The notes beneath the pieces were generated by a model. That model did not search any database. It was not told the DNA's origin and saw only the letters and a program-made list of their open reading frames with translations. A stretch of 64,000 bases of DNA from positions 50,718,317-50,782,316 of the forward strand of contig CM067354.1 of NCBI GenBank assembly GCA_034190875.2. Reading direction: 5' to 3'. The position numbers and the translations under genes were made by a program. Source of the stretch: Urechis unicinctus. Taxonomy: Eukaryota; Annelida; Polychaeta; Xenopneusta; Urechidae. Numbering within the stretch: position 1 is the stretch's first letter; each line of letters begins with the position of its first letter. Of the stretch, positions 39,134-50,400 are shown piece after piece.

Positions 39134-40740
39134 ATTTGAAATAATTGTAAATTTTCATGCTTGTACTATACTTGTTGGAAGATATTATTGTTAGTATTAT
39201 TGCTTTACTTGGTCTCTATCCCATAAAGTTTATTACATTGTAGTGTCTTTCTTATAAGTCAAACAGTGTCTGTATTATTCTATTTCACCAGTACATTGCA
39301 TGAAATTGTTATTGTGCTAATTTTTTATCCCAATGTATAACAGATGTAACCTTATCAGAGGCACAGTGGTTATTGCTGCCAGTTAAACTTTGTAAGCAAG
39401 TTTTTTTAACTGTCTGAATTAACTTTTTCTTGTGAAAAGCTTATTTGTCTCTTGCATATTTTAGTCTGCATATGTGAATATGTGAATTATTTGATTAAAA
39501 AATGAATGATTCCTGTTTCTACTATTATTACTATAAATATTATTTATTTAAACAAACTTCACCTAAATTAGTTACATTTTATATACAGATATTTTTTTTG
39601 CTCCTGATAGGATTTTAATTCGAGTGCCATTTACAACTTCTCTTTCTATTGGAGTTATAATTCAAACTTATCCTTATTTTGCCCATAATGGTTGTGTATG
39701 TAGTCACAGTGATTGTATGTGCCACAATGGTTGTGTATATAGTATGAGTCAAATTGGTTGTATATGTAGTATGCAACAATATGGTTGATGTTTTGCATGA
39801 CCATTGGTGGTTGACTTTTTTTAACCGCCTTTTTTTAACCAAAAAACAATCTCTCCCACTAAAATGTTTATAAAATGTAACTTAATTTGACTGTTGCAAA
39901 TTATCATTCGCCTATGACAATAACATAAGTTAAAAATGATTTGTCATTGGCATGATGTGTTTTGGACAAAAAACCCAAAATGGTGGTATATATGGATATT
40001 GTACAAAATGGTAGCTATTGTAAGTATATATATATATAATTGGAAAAATGGCTCGGACACTGGAAAAAATAAGTACAGAGCACAAAATCAACATTTGGAC
40101 CATCTGTATCACAGCTATCACTTTAAATGTGGATTTAACCTGGTTAAATACGTTCTTAAACCATTTAACCATTATGTATATCAAGTAAACAGGTCAAAAA
40201 TAAACGATATGGCCCAAGGAAACAAAATATCTGGGAAGGGAATTTGGGCTTTCAGTAACTCCAAATTTGGGAGGTACCCACCCTAGGTCTTCTGATTCAC
40301 CAATCTACAACCTTTGGGATATACCACAGTGCATTCAGTATATCCCCATCGACTTAATAAACTACCCAAAACCACTTAGTCCATATTATGTACATTGCAG
40401 TGTAGGGATATGAGCATTTCTCAATTTGGGCTCACTGAAACAAGGAACATGAAAGGGTAACCCCTCTTGCCTGGGACAATGTACCCACTAGGCTAACTAA
40501 AAACGTATTCAGTATACCCCTGTCACCGTTTTAACGTTGGAACTAATGAGTGGAAGTAGTGTATGTTCAGGCCATGTTAAGCCAAAAATCTTAAAGCAAA
40601 CTCTTGGCTGGTGCTGGCTACCGAAAAATTTCGTCTGGAAATCAAATATTTAATCTATCAAACAGTATGTTTCTATTTAGCCTTGAATCATTAGACCATG
40701 TAGTTCATTAAACATATATGAAATAAGCACAACCATTAAG
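39134..40740. other. Non-coding, includes a short tandem repeat
   Basis: About 39680-39788 is a diverged tandem repeat with ATGGTTGTGTAT-TAGT words spaced about 36 bp apart. The 116-codon frame at 39936-40286 lies partly over a dispersed repeat and is not a gene. Confidence 0.45.
40036..40133 (-). repeat. Dispersed repeat, inverted copy
   Basis: Reverse-complement partner of 26299-26395. Confidence 0.8.
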
Positions 40741-41075
40741 GTAAAGTATGAACAGCCAGTTTATGGATATTCTAAACGCAGTTTTGGAAAGTCAAGTGGG
40801 TGCATAGTGCCAGACAAGAGTTATCTTTGGGGTTCCCCTACATGATTTGTTGTTTACTGGGGCCAATATCTGGGTTTTTTTTACCGAATATTAACTCTAT
40901 ATACATAGCTTCCTCTTAATGGTTTTAGATAGTTATAACGCTGATGGGGGTATAGTAAATACAGTTGTGGTTGGCCTAATGGATGTATTGTACCAGAAGA
41001 GAGTTATCTTTCAGGTTCCCCTCCCAGATGTTTGATTTCCCGGGACCAAATCTGTGATTTTAGACCTTATGTTAA
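40740..41075 (+). repeat. Dispersed/tandem repeat family, about 183-bp unit
   Basis: Nearly two units in tandem: AGAGTTATCTTTGGGGTTCC near 40812 and AGAGTTATCTTTCAGGTTCC near 40995. Each is followed by CCAGATTTGTT-like sequence, GGG-CAATCTG and TTAACTC-ATAT. Related copies occur at 46690-46990 and 63530-63740. Confidence 0.75.
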
Positions 41076-41560
41076 CTCAATATGTAGCGACAGCACTTTT
41101 GATGCAATTACCATGTATGCATGTTTTGTTTTAAAGGTAGCACTCTTGTACCTGACCACACTCGGGTTTCGGTTTCAGTTATTACTTATTTAGTATTATT
41201 ATTTTAACTGGCTATCGTCTTGATGTGATGTTTTGTGTTTGAGTATATTTTGGGGGATAAACAATATTTAAGAAGGGTTTTGACAATATTTCGGGTTTTA
41301 TTTGGTTTAAGTCATTTTCCCGTGTTGCATCATGGGAAATATAGATATTATTATTATTAGTAAATAGCATCTTCCGGTTGTTTGGATCGCGCTACATTTC
41401 TAGTCATTTCTTGAATATATTGTGGATTTTACCAAGGTTTGTTGTGGTTACTCATGCTAGTTAGATATATTTATAATCCAATGATGTTATTATTTACCAC
41501 TCTCCATGGCAGACATGTTTGACGCAATGCTAACATAACATCTCTGCAATAGTTCACGGA

Positions 41561-41569
41561 GCGCATGCG
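41561..41569. promoter_or_regulatory. NRF1-like GCGCATGCG site
   Basis: Palindromic GCGCATGCG in a locally CpG-richer stretch, about 70 bp before an ATG-bearing first-exon candidate at 41638. NRF-1/EWG-type factors bind this core in animal housekeeping promoters. A related pair (CTGCGCA, TGCGCAG) lies near 42335-42355. Function is inferred from the motif only. Confidence 0.4.
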
Positions 41570-41637
41570 ATTTGACCCGGTTGTAACCTCTGACCGGGCG
41601 ATAACAAGCAGCGCGCGTCAAACATAAACAAACAAGA

Positions 41638-41676
41638 ATGGTCAACATGAATGGAGCTTATCGGGGAAGCTCGGAA
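41638..41676 (+). CDS. Candidate first exon, perhaps of the SWIM gene
   Basis: ATG at 41638 gives MVNMNGAYRGSSE in 13 codons followed by a GTAAGC donor in phase 0. It lies just downstream of a CpG-richer promoter-like stretch. The link to the exons from 42957 is by position and strand only. Confidence 0.3.
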
Positions 41677-41930
41677 GTAAGCTGTGTTTACTGTCCACAA
41701 AGGCCGCATTTTGATGTCTTTGATTATGAACTTTCTTTACTTTATACGCTGCAGTTATTTCGGTTATATAACCAAGGCCCTGCAGTCACAAGTATTAAAT
41801 TTGGGCAAATCTTATTCTAACATTAGCAGTCCAAGTTTTTTGGTTGTGTGTCTTTTTATTTTTTCCTTAAAACATGTGAACTCCCATCGGAGGGCTGGGG
41901 GGAGCTGCAAATCTGGGAGCAAATGGTATA

Positions 41931-42095
41931 TCAGGCTTTTCCCATACCCCGTTGGTAGATAAGTTTCCAAAGAACAACTTCTCCAAACACTCTCGCTGCT
42001 TGTCTTGTCATTTCCAATCCCGGCGTGTAACTTTCTATTGCTTTTTTCAGTCGATTTTCGTTAACAAATTCGTCTTCACATCTGACTGCCGCCAT
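41931..42095 (-). CDS. Small 54-residue ORF or divergent first exon
   Basis: Minus-strand ATG with AAAA before it and GCGGC after. It reads MAAVRCEDEFVNENRLKKAI, continues ESYTPGLEMTRQAARVFGEV and ends VLWKLIYQRGMGKA before TGA. The composition is protein-like (charged amphipathic helices, no low complexity). A possible donor GTATGG lies near the end, so it may be a first coding exon of a minus-strand gene. I do not recognise the family. It overlaps a weaker + strand frame (41684-41962). Confidence 0.35.
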   Translation of the reverse strand: MAAVRCEDEFVNENRLKKAIESYTPGLEMTRQAARVFGEVVLWKLIYQRGMGKA

Positions 42096-42278
42096 TTTTA
42101 GAAACGCTTGACGGCCATGAAACGTCCGCGGAACTACTTTTTTTCGATAAATGCCTCATAATGGGCCTATAATAGGTTTTCCATAACAAAATGATTATTA
42201 TTATTCTAATCACACACAACAGAAAATGTTTTTGTAATATTTAACAGATGACATTCCGTAATAATATTTCGTCGCGTA

Positions 42279-42659
42279 ATGGCCCGAATTTGGCCCAAAG
42301 CGATCAGAGTATTGCAGAGGCGAATCCCAGCCTGCGCAGAAGCCGATGCGCAGGAGATCGATTATTTACTTCATGTGTCACGTGTCGGCCATGACACCTG
42401 GTGCCGAAGGCCCACCGGAAATCGGTGGTCTACAAAATCAAAACATTGGTGTGTAATGGCTTCTCCCCGGCGGAACGTTTTTGCGCTTCGTGAGATTCAG
42501 CTCGCCAATTGCGATATATCACCCGAAAATGCCGTGCGATGTAGTTCAGAGATGACAGAAAGTACTAGAGCCTCATTTAGTTCATATACTGTGCAGTATT
42601 TGGGAGAAATACGACTGAAAGTTGAAGGATCAAAGCAGGAGCCTGCGACTTTGGCCTAA
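42279..42659 (+). CDS. Unrecognised 126-codon ORF
   Basis: MARIWPKAIRVLQRRIPACA and onwards; it lies between the promoter-like region and the SWIM exons, in sequence with more CpG than its surroundings. No domain is recognised and no splice support is visible. It may be a chance frame. Confidence 0.2.
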   Translation: MARIWPKAIRVLQRRIPACAEADAQEIDYLLHVSRVGHDTWCRRPTGNRWSTKSKHWCVMASPRRNVFALREIQLANCDISPENAVRCSSEMTESTRASFSSYTVQYLGEIRLKVEGSKQEPATLA

Positions 42660-42956
42660 GTTTTGGGCTTGGCAACTCAAACTTCCCAAAAACCCCACAG
42701 GTATGGAGTTATTATACAGATATGTATCTTCGATTTTGTGTTTTTCTTAGACCCAATGTTATTTGTATTGATTTTATTTTGTTATACTGCAATATGCGTA
42801 TGATTAACTCGGTTATGAAATCAATTGCCAATCAACATTTTGTAATCTTGGGTGGTGATTTATCCAAATTAATCAAATAATTGGGATATTGTGTCACATT
42901 TGGTATTGCTCTTGCCCTTGATTTTTGTTGTGGTCAATGTATTTATTTTTAAAAAT

Positions 42957-43691
42957 TGTATTATCCTGAAGACACATTTGTTCCAGAAATTGAAACCCAG
43001 CAACTTGCCAAACAGCGTCTGGACTGTCTTCTTCAGCTTGATGGTGAAGCCTCACTTCCCCATCCACAAAGTGTATCAAACTGGTCGTCCCACAATTTCA
43101 GTATGGGAACCTCTACACCAGGTATTTTTTTTGTTTAGTTGCTTTTGATTTCTTATCAGTCATACTTGCTTAGAAATGTTTGTTCATATTTCAACACTAC
43201 TTACTATTAACCTGTAGTATGAAGTGGCCCTTTAATTCACTTACACTGCTAATGAATTATTGCTTCAGTCATTTACAACAAGGATTCTTTGGGTGCATTC
43301 AAGGCCTTGGATGCATACAACTATGTTTACTGTGGCTGGGTAGACCAGCTTCGTGTTCACATGACGGCAAGCAAGTTCGTGTTTGTGGCAACAGCTGTCC
43401 GTCCATCTCAGCACACCACAATCGCCCAGTATGATGTGTGGGCCCTCGTTCACCAAGAAGGATGGGTCAAGGGAGCAAGGTGCTGCTGCATGGCTGGGCT
43501 TGGGGAAGCAAGCAGTCATGTTGGCGCCTTGTTGTTCATGATGCTGGCTGTGAATGACCTTGGCCTCAACAAAGCGGACACATGCACAGATATTCCTGCC
43601 CAATGGAATAAAGGCCTTCAGGTAAGTGTATTGTTAAAAAGTACATAGTTACCACATTTGTGTGACGTGGACATCATGCGAATGACTGTCA

Positions 43692-43776
<85 letters not shown>

Positions 43777-44266
43777 TACTTTTATGATTCATAGTTATTC
43801 ATTTGTTGTTTGTCTCTTAAGGACAGATATTGTCCCCATGAAGCTGCAGAATATCATCTTCTCAATGCCCCAGTATGGCTAGAGGCATGTGCGTAACAAA
43901 CAACCTAAAGAGATGAAGAATCCCTCTGGAATATTGTAGCTGAGGCTGCACCGAATGCAGTCATTCTAACTGCCATCGACCCAGTTGGACACCAACAGAA
44001 TTCCATTGGTGAGTTGGTACACTTATGGTTACAGCAAATCAAATCTCATGGAACTATTTTATTTATGCATCTCCTTACTTGAATAATCTAATTAACTGAT
44101 ATTTGTCTGTTCTTCAGCTGATGTTTCAAGTCATGTAGTCATATCAGAGACATCTGAGTATGTAGCCCCGGTAATTGCTGACAATGCTGATGTGGACCTC
44201 ATTGGCATCAAGTCCAGCATCAACCCTGTCCAGTCAGACTGGTTGTACCAGTCCACAAAACTTTAG
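42957..44266 (+). CDS. SWIM zinc-finger protein gene (C-terminal exons), probably decaying
   Basis: Exons: about 42957-43119 (YYPEDTFVPEIETQQL), 43269-43621, 43822-44008 and 44118-44266 with a TAG. Junctions have AG/GT and matching phases (1, 0, 1). The 353-nt exon encodes DSLGAFKALDAYNYVYCGWV, VRPSQHTTIAQYDVWALV and CCCMAGLGEASSHVGALLF, the layout of the SWIM family in which CxC-MAGLGE-x-CSHV-ALLF binds zinc. Here the third ligand is Ser instead of Cys. The third exon has two stops in the frame demanded by phase, or a one-base shift to TDIVPMKLQNIIFSMPQYG. The last exon (HVVISETSEYVAPV..) is open. Such proteins often carry YqaJ-type nuclease regions; none is seen here. The 5' boundary of the first exon is unclear. 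Confidence 0.72.
43694..43772. repeat. (AT)n microsatellite in a SWIM-gene intron
   Basis: About 40 uninterrupted AT units between the exons ending at 43621 and starting at 43822. Confidence 0.97.
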
Positions 44267-44502
44267 GGGAGATGTGCATTGCATGGAAAATCCTTTTTTA
44301 ATACTGATAATCTATCAGCTTGTTGTACATTTAATTCATACATTTGGCACATGGCTATACTTATTGTGTGTTACTAATTATTTGTTTGTAGTCAATGTAA
44401 GGTTTTTTTCTTCCATACTATGACGGTATGCATAGAACAACTGTCTCGCTTTCATTACAAAATATTGTTTATTTTCATAAATCACCAAATTAAAATGTGT
44501 AA

Positions 44503-45421
44503 TCATAGTGAAATATTTACATGGGGCAAATGATGTAATAAATTACATTGTTTCCATATATTGCGTACTTTTTTTAAACTCAAAGTTTCAAGGTCACTAT
44601 CTTGTACTAAAGGAGGGAGGAGATTTGTTATGGCACAAACAATTGTTATAATATTATCAAGCTGGCTAATCCGACTCGGGGGGAAAACACCTTGCAACAC
44701 TCTAAAGTCCTTAATTCGCTCTATTGCCCTCTCAACGTGAATCCTGAGGCTGGACACCTTTCTGTGGCGTTCGACTTCACATTGACTAAGCTGTGTTTTT
44801 CCTTTGGTGAATGGGGGTATATTGAGCGTGACACATCTGGGGGCCAGGAGATCTGAAACCCCCCATCTGAAACCCCCCATCTCTTCTTCTCCTTGGCAGC
44901 TAATTTCTGGCGCAGAATTAGGATCCTCCGTCTCAGTGAAGCAATAGTAGCATTGCTGGAGATCTGTTCTTTAAGTGGTCTGAGGGTGGTGTCCATGCTA
45001 GCAACAGAAGGTTGGTCATGGATTTTCTGTGTCTCAGCAGAACCATTGTTCGTATCCATGTCAGCAGCAGTAGGTTGTTCATGGATCTCAGTAGTGCCAT
45101 TGGGTAGTGGCACAGATGCATAGGTGTGCAGATTGCTGATGGTTACAAAATCAACATCTACTTCCATACAGTCCATCTCCATGATACTGCTGTAGTCAGG
45201 TATAGCTGGATCAGGTACAGTGGGCTCAGTGGCTGTTGAGTGCTGTCGAGGTGAGGCTTGGGGCTCTATTACAACAAAACAAGAAATGATGCAATAAAAC
45301 TAAGGTACTACAGGTGAAATTAAACAATATTTCGTCATTTTGTATTGGACTCTTACCAGGGGGTAAATGCTTTGACAACTTGAGCCTAGAATCATATTCA
45401 CGGTGAGAGGGCAATCCGAAC
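44503..45421 (-). mobile_element. ISL2EU/Harbinger-type DNA transposon copy, internally deleted
   Basis: Two phase-matched exons, 45421-45357 (FGLPSHREYDSRLKLSKHLP) and 45265-44503. The second starts with an acidic, Pro/Thr-rich stretch, then a helix (ASLRRRILILRQKLAAKEKK), then passes directly to the end of a DDE transposase: SDLLAPRCVTLNIPPFTKGK, SLRIHVERAIERIKDFRVLQ, ITNLLPPLVQD. This C-terminal block is characteristic of ISL2EU transposases (DDE_Tnp_4 group). The catalytic Asp residues and most of the DDE domain are missing. A 14-bp unit (ATCTGAAACCCCCC) is tandemly duplicated at 44851-44878, exactly at the deletion junction, and puts the C-terminal part in another frame. No THAP finger or terminal repeats are recognised. 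Confidence 0.75.
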
Positions 45422-45487
45422 CTGGAAGGATAACATACAAAATAAGATTCTCAAACAAAAGTAGATTTTAGCTGTATGACATAGCTA

Positions 45488-45645
45488 CTCGCTGCTCTGC
45501 CCAGCTCCCCTCGCTGCTTTGTTCAGCTCTACTCGCTGCTCTGCCCAGCTCCCCTCGCTGCTCCGTCCAGCTCTGCTCGCTGCTCTACCCAGCTTTCTAT
45601 CCCTCTCTCCGCTGCTTTGTCCAGCTCATTTTGCTGCCCGTTCAG
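45488..45645 (+). repeat. 22-bp minisatellite, alternating units
   Basis: Units of the type TCGCTGCTCTGCCCAGCTCC alternate with TCGCTGCTTTGTTCAGCTCT, giving a 44-bp dimer; about six to seven units, the last ones degenerate. Confidence 0.8.
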
Positions 45646-46689
45646 CATTGTGCCTGCCAGGTCAGGTTATTAACCACCATATTATTACCGGGCATATTTC
45701 GGGCTGGGGATGTCATTTAAACTATTCATGTGTTCAATACTATATTAGCTTGTTTTTAGGTTGCCGCAAATAAACACTCTTATTTTAATTCATAAACCTT
45801 GTTGTCATTTACTGATTAAGCCTGACATTACCGCTGATGTTAAAACACCCCTTCTGGTTGCACGCTACAAATATACATAACTGCCACGAAATGGTTCTAT
45901 GTAGTCATAACCTGAGTTGGGTGTCTCAGCTGCATTCATACAAAAATAAATTGGCCGTTATGTCGACGCGAACTCCGTCGTTTGTCTTTATGAATATAAT
46001 ATGAGATCGCGGACTCAAGTTGAAGCGACTCAAGTTAAGATTCTTAATGAATACGGCCCCAGATAAGCACAGTTCGTCTGTATATAAGGTAGCCCAACTT
46101 CATGGTTTATTACAGCAGCTCCCGTACTGCATGGGCAGTTTCAGCTGGCCCCGAGTGAATTGTATGCTGGAAAAAGAGTGTTCTAATGTTTTGTATTTGT
46201 TTGACCTGATACTAACAATGTGTTCATCTTTTACAGAATGTAAGAGAGGCTTTATTGTGATGGGCCAAACCAAGAGTGACTCGCCGTCCAGTTTATGCCA
46301 CTCCACATTGGTCAATCTCATGACTGTTCTTCTGATATTCACAACTTCGATCCTGACAGTGAGACTGAATCATTAGATACTGTGTGTGTGGGTGCTGACA
46401 GACTGCTTGACATCGCAAGCAAAGACAAGTGATGAGTGTTTGCAGTAAAGGCGTGCTAAGTTTTCATTTCTATTTGTCTTTGTATATATTTTATCTGTGA
46501 ATTACGTTCATCGTTGTGAGTAATAAAGATTTATATTTGGGCATATGCTTATGATATGTTTTTGGCCAGTAAAATTTGTGTTGGGCCTGTAAATTTTGAA
46601 CGTTACCAGCCCTAATGGCTGGTAGCTAATTTTGTCAGTTTCTACCCCTGGTATATACATAATTTCAACCTAACAAATCTGGATCGTTG
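45646..46689. other. Mostly non-coding; possible terminal-exon remnant
   Basis: About 46319-46431 reads HDCSSDIHNFDPDSETESLD, then TVCVGADRLLDIASKDK and a stop on the + strand, an acidic C-terminal-tail-like segment. A stop lies 40 bp upstream in the same frame and no partner exon is recognised, so it is only a hint. Confidence 0.25.
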
Positions 46690-46990
46690 TAACGACAGTA
46701 TGGGTATAGTGAAAATAATTTGTGATGGCCCAAGGTGGTTTATGTGTTTTGCAATATCAACCTTTGGGGTTCCCCAAACTGATTTGTTTCTATGGGCAAA
46801 TATGAGAACGAGACCTAAAATAGACTCAATATTGACAAATTCCCCTTTATTGTTCTAGTCATTTAAAACATTGAATGTGGCACACAGTTTTAGATTACCC
46901 GTTGTCAGTCGGTTTTCGTTCTTAGGAAATAACCACCTTTGGGGTTTCCTCTCATATGTTTCGAATGAGTGGGTTTTTGTATTGCTATAA
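46690..46990. repeat. Copy of the 183-bp repeat family
   Basis: Contains GGGTATAGTGAA, CTTTGGGGTTCCCC and ATTTGTTTCTATGGGCAAAT in the order seen at 40740-41075. A second diverged CTTTGGGGTTTCCTCTCA follows about 180 bp on. An 8-G run lies near 47022. Confidence 0.6.
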
Positions 46991-47129
46991 TCACTGATTT
47001 GATTTGGGGCGATTTGTTTTTGGTGGGGGGGGGATATATTTTTCCTGTTTATAACATTACCTGACAAGCGTTTAGACTTGAATTATTATTGCAAGGCTTA
47101 TGGGAAAGCAATATCACAGTTTCGGGTCA

Positions 47130-47420
47130 AAACGCCCCCGGGACAAAAACGCCCTCGGGGGTGCCAGGGGTGAGGGCGTGTAGACTTGCACTAATATACG
47201 AATGCTAGTATGTTAACTACATTTAACTCGATCATTCGCATCATAGGACCATGCAGTCACTGTCGGCCATGAGGACGCTTGGAGGACTCCCGGCCATGAG
47301 AGCATTTTGGGGGCTTTCCCCACGGCTGTCAAAACGTTCTCTGCCGGCCTTGAGAGTGTTTGGAGGACGTCTCCTCACGGCCGGCAGCGAGCGTCCTCAT
47401 CACCATGAGGAAAGCCCATA
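47130..47420. other. GC-rich patch with short internal repeats
   Basis: Locally GC-rich sequence with recurring ACGCCC, GGCCATGAG, TTGGAGGAC and GCCGGC words, some in opposite orientation (GAGGACG and CGTCCTC). The frame 47251-47484 across it is low complexity. It could be a decayed repeat or an old CpG-rich element. Confidence 0.35.
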
Positions 47421-50400
47421 TAACGCCCTCACAACCGGTAGCGACTGCATGTTCCTATTATGCGAATGCTTGAGTAGAATGTAGTTTCAAAAATATTTAA
47501 CAACGCTCCTGGTTCAAACTCACGAAAGAAAATATCTGCATGAAATAATTGGTCATGGTTAATTGAGTGCAGCACATATATAATAGTTATACAATATTTA
47601 ATTTGGCAAAGCGTAGTTTCTGTCAGCCTCATTCTTGAGAAATATTTTCCCATCGCTCTAGGTTTCAAGATTAGAGAAGAGGAAGAGCAGAATACACGTA
47701 TTCTGTCCACCTGTTCTGTTTGTATATATTGCTCCTACACATTGCATAATATTCGGCTTGTATCTAATCGCACAAAATGCTATGTTGAAGCAGAATTTGG
47801 TACTGCAAACGCAAATCTCTCAAGCGTGCTCTTACCAATATCTCTCGTAAATCATGTTTCTGCAAGAACATTATTTTGATGCTTTCTCTCTCTCCAATTT
47901 ATTTTTATTGCTTTATTTTTAACAATGCATGATACACATGTCATCATCATTAAACTGTTCGACGATTGATATTTATGGATCCTTGACTCGAATTATAAAT
48001 TGAAATGGCTCTCACTAGAGTCTGACATTACCAATAAATTTGGCAATAAATGTGCCATTTTCAACCTCTATAGAAAAATGAAATACATGTAAGAAAAATG
48101 TTGTTCAATTAATGGTAGTGTAAAGAAATTCCTGAAGTAAGTCAGCATGGTCGTATTGCAAATCACGTCACACCTCTTTGTACAGTAATTCGCGACTATT
48201 AACTTATAATAACGCTATCAATGAGAGCATATTATTCCGACTTCATTTTTGGATGCAAACACATGCTAATGAACAAAACAAAACAAATAGTAATGAACGA
48301 ATGTCCTTACCATATCATGATGTCCATGCCATAAACAAACTGTTAAGGTGAATAAGAATTTTCACATCCAATCAATAAGTAATTATATGGTATTGTTTGA
48401 CCATTAACTGCAGACCTGGGTCACGGTTTGACCTGCATCCGAAGACCATATTATTTAATATTTGGCGTTATTCAACATTTTCCTGAGTTACACTCTGTGC
48501 TGATGTTAGGCAGTCGTCTCGATGCCTCATAGTCACACGTCATATCACTTAATATTCGTCCCCTTCCTTTTAGTTAAATGAACATTTTACTCAATCATCA
48601 GGAAATACATTGCAGACTGGAATTCACATTCAATACCATGCAATGAACAAAATATGGATTCAAAAAAACAATAATGCTGTTTATAAAAAATACATCGTAT
48701 AAAAAGTGCTACCTTGATTTCCAATGACAATTCCATTTTATAGATTACTCGCTGCCATTGTTGATAGAACTTATCAAATCGCCAACATGAAGTCTGTCAA
48801 GTTCAAAATCATCGGGGTTAACATGAACATTCAGATGGCTCGGTTAACTTAACCGTACAGTAATCCATCAACAATTACAACAATAATCATAATCGTAACT
48901 CCAATTAGAGGTACATGAAATGAGGTCTGAGGTAAATAAGTGAATGGTTGTTTCTGTAAAGCTAAGGATTTCAATTCAAGATCTGCCATATCATCTGGTG
49001 CTCCGAACCCATTAACGGGGTGATTTAATATAGCCAGGAACAATCAGTAGACCGATTCTTGGCGTTTTGACGAGTTTTCTAGTTTCACTTATCGGATTAT
49101 GTGTATATCATGAGTGCTGATTGTGATAAGGAATCTACACATTAATGCGCCACCCTTGTCCGACAAGAGAACACAACTTGATTCGGTGCACCCCTGCAGG
49201 CAATGACAGTTTCCTTTCATTTTCTACCGGACGCATTACGAAACAAAGCTCACCCCAGGTGACAATCACGTATTCTCCTGGTGCTACTTCGTGCATTCGT
49301 GTGTTCCCAGTCGTCTTGCGAAGCTTTACATAGCATGTCTCCTGCTGCCGTCGGTCGCCTGTTGGTAAGCCACGGGGACATGACCTACGCGTTTCTTCAT
49401 ACGCCGGCCCTGCGCGGCTCATGACAGGGTCGCGCCCCATGTATCAGTGAGACACGAACATGTCTCCTCCAGTCGTATCAATTCCCACTTCTCCGACGCC
49501 TTCCAATTGAGCGAAGGCCGTGTCAGTATGTTGTAGTAAAGGTATTGGGTTCGACTCACCATTGGTAGTTGTACGCGATACTTCAACCTATCTTCGTTGT
49601 CCTAAATTGGCTTGATGGCGGCCTGCTCGTAATACCATGTCAGATCGGAAACAGGCATGTAATGGTGCGTTTCCGTGGAGAGTATTAACTGCTAGTCACT
49701 CTTAGGCATCGATTACTCTTTGAGGCGTCCCAGTATTAAAGCACCTGACGTAAGCATTTAGTTATCGCGAATTCGTTCCAGTTGGAGGGTCGCTTCAATG
49801 GATGTTACCTTAATTTTTACATCTTCAACTTCACTAACAGTTCGGTCGAGTTGTTGGTTGATTTGTAATATTATGTCCTGTAGCTGGGAAAGGCGACGTC
49901 TATTTCCGCGTTCGGATTTGTATGATTGCTTTACAACTGTGGCAAGTGAGTGGTAGATGCTCTTCCTTGCTCTGCTATCTGCACAGCAGCCAAGCATTCC
50001 TTAACGTCTGCCAAGAGAGACAGTCGATACTCCCAGTCAGGCACAGCACTGTTATTGTCGTAGGTATATTGCTGGAACATGTTGATAGAATCACCAACGT
50101 ACTATGGTCAGTCATCTCCATCTCGTCAGCCTCGGGTGCCTGTCCAAGGTAACTAATAAGAGGCGCCCTGACCCGCCTACCATACATTAGAAACTTGGTG
50201 TGTGGCATGTGACCATGCAAACTGAGATGTGGTATGCCTGGCAGTTTTACCAAGAGGGACTTCAGAAAAGATCCAATGCAGACAATTCCCTACAAGGACA
50301 TTTGTTACTCTACCAACAACTAGTACTAGTTCCCATATCATGCTTAGTTGCCAGACATTTCGTTCCCACTGACATAACTGGTTTGCAGCTGGCCTCTTAG

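Noticed and set aside
42891-43148. + and - frames overlapping the first SWIM exon
   Set aside because: The YYPEDTFVPE frame fits the next exon by phase and family; the others do not.
49135-49440. Minus-strand 101-codon ORF
   Set aside because: Protein-like in places but no family recognised, and no link to adjacent frames.
49540-49570. tRNA-like B box (GGGTTCGACTC)
   Set aside because: No matching A box or cloverleaf arms could be laid out around it.
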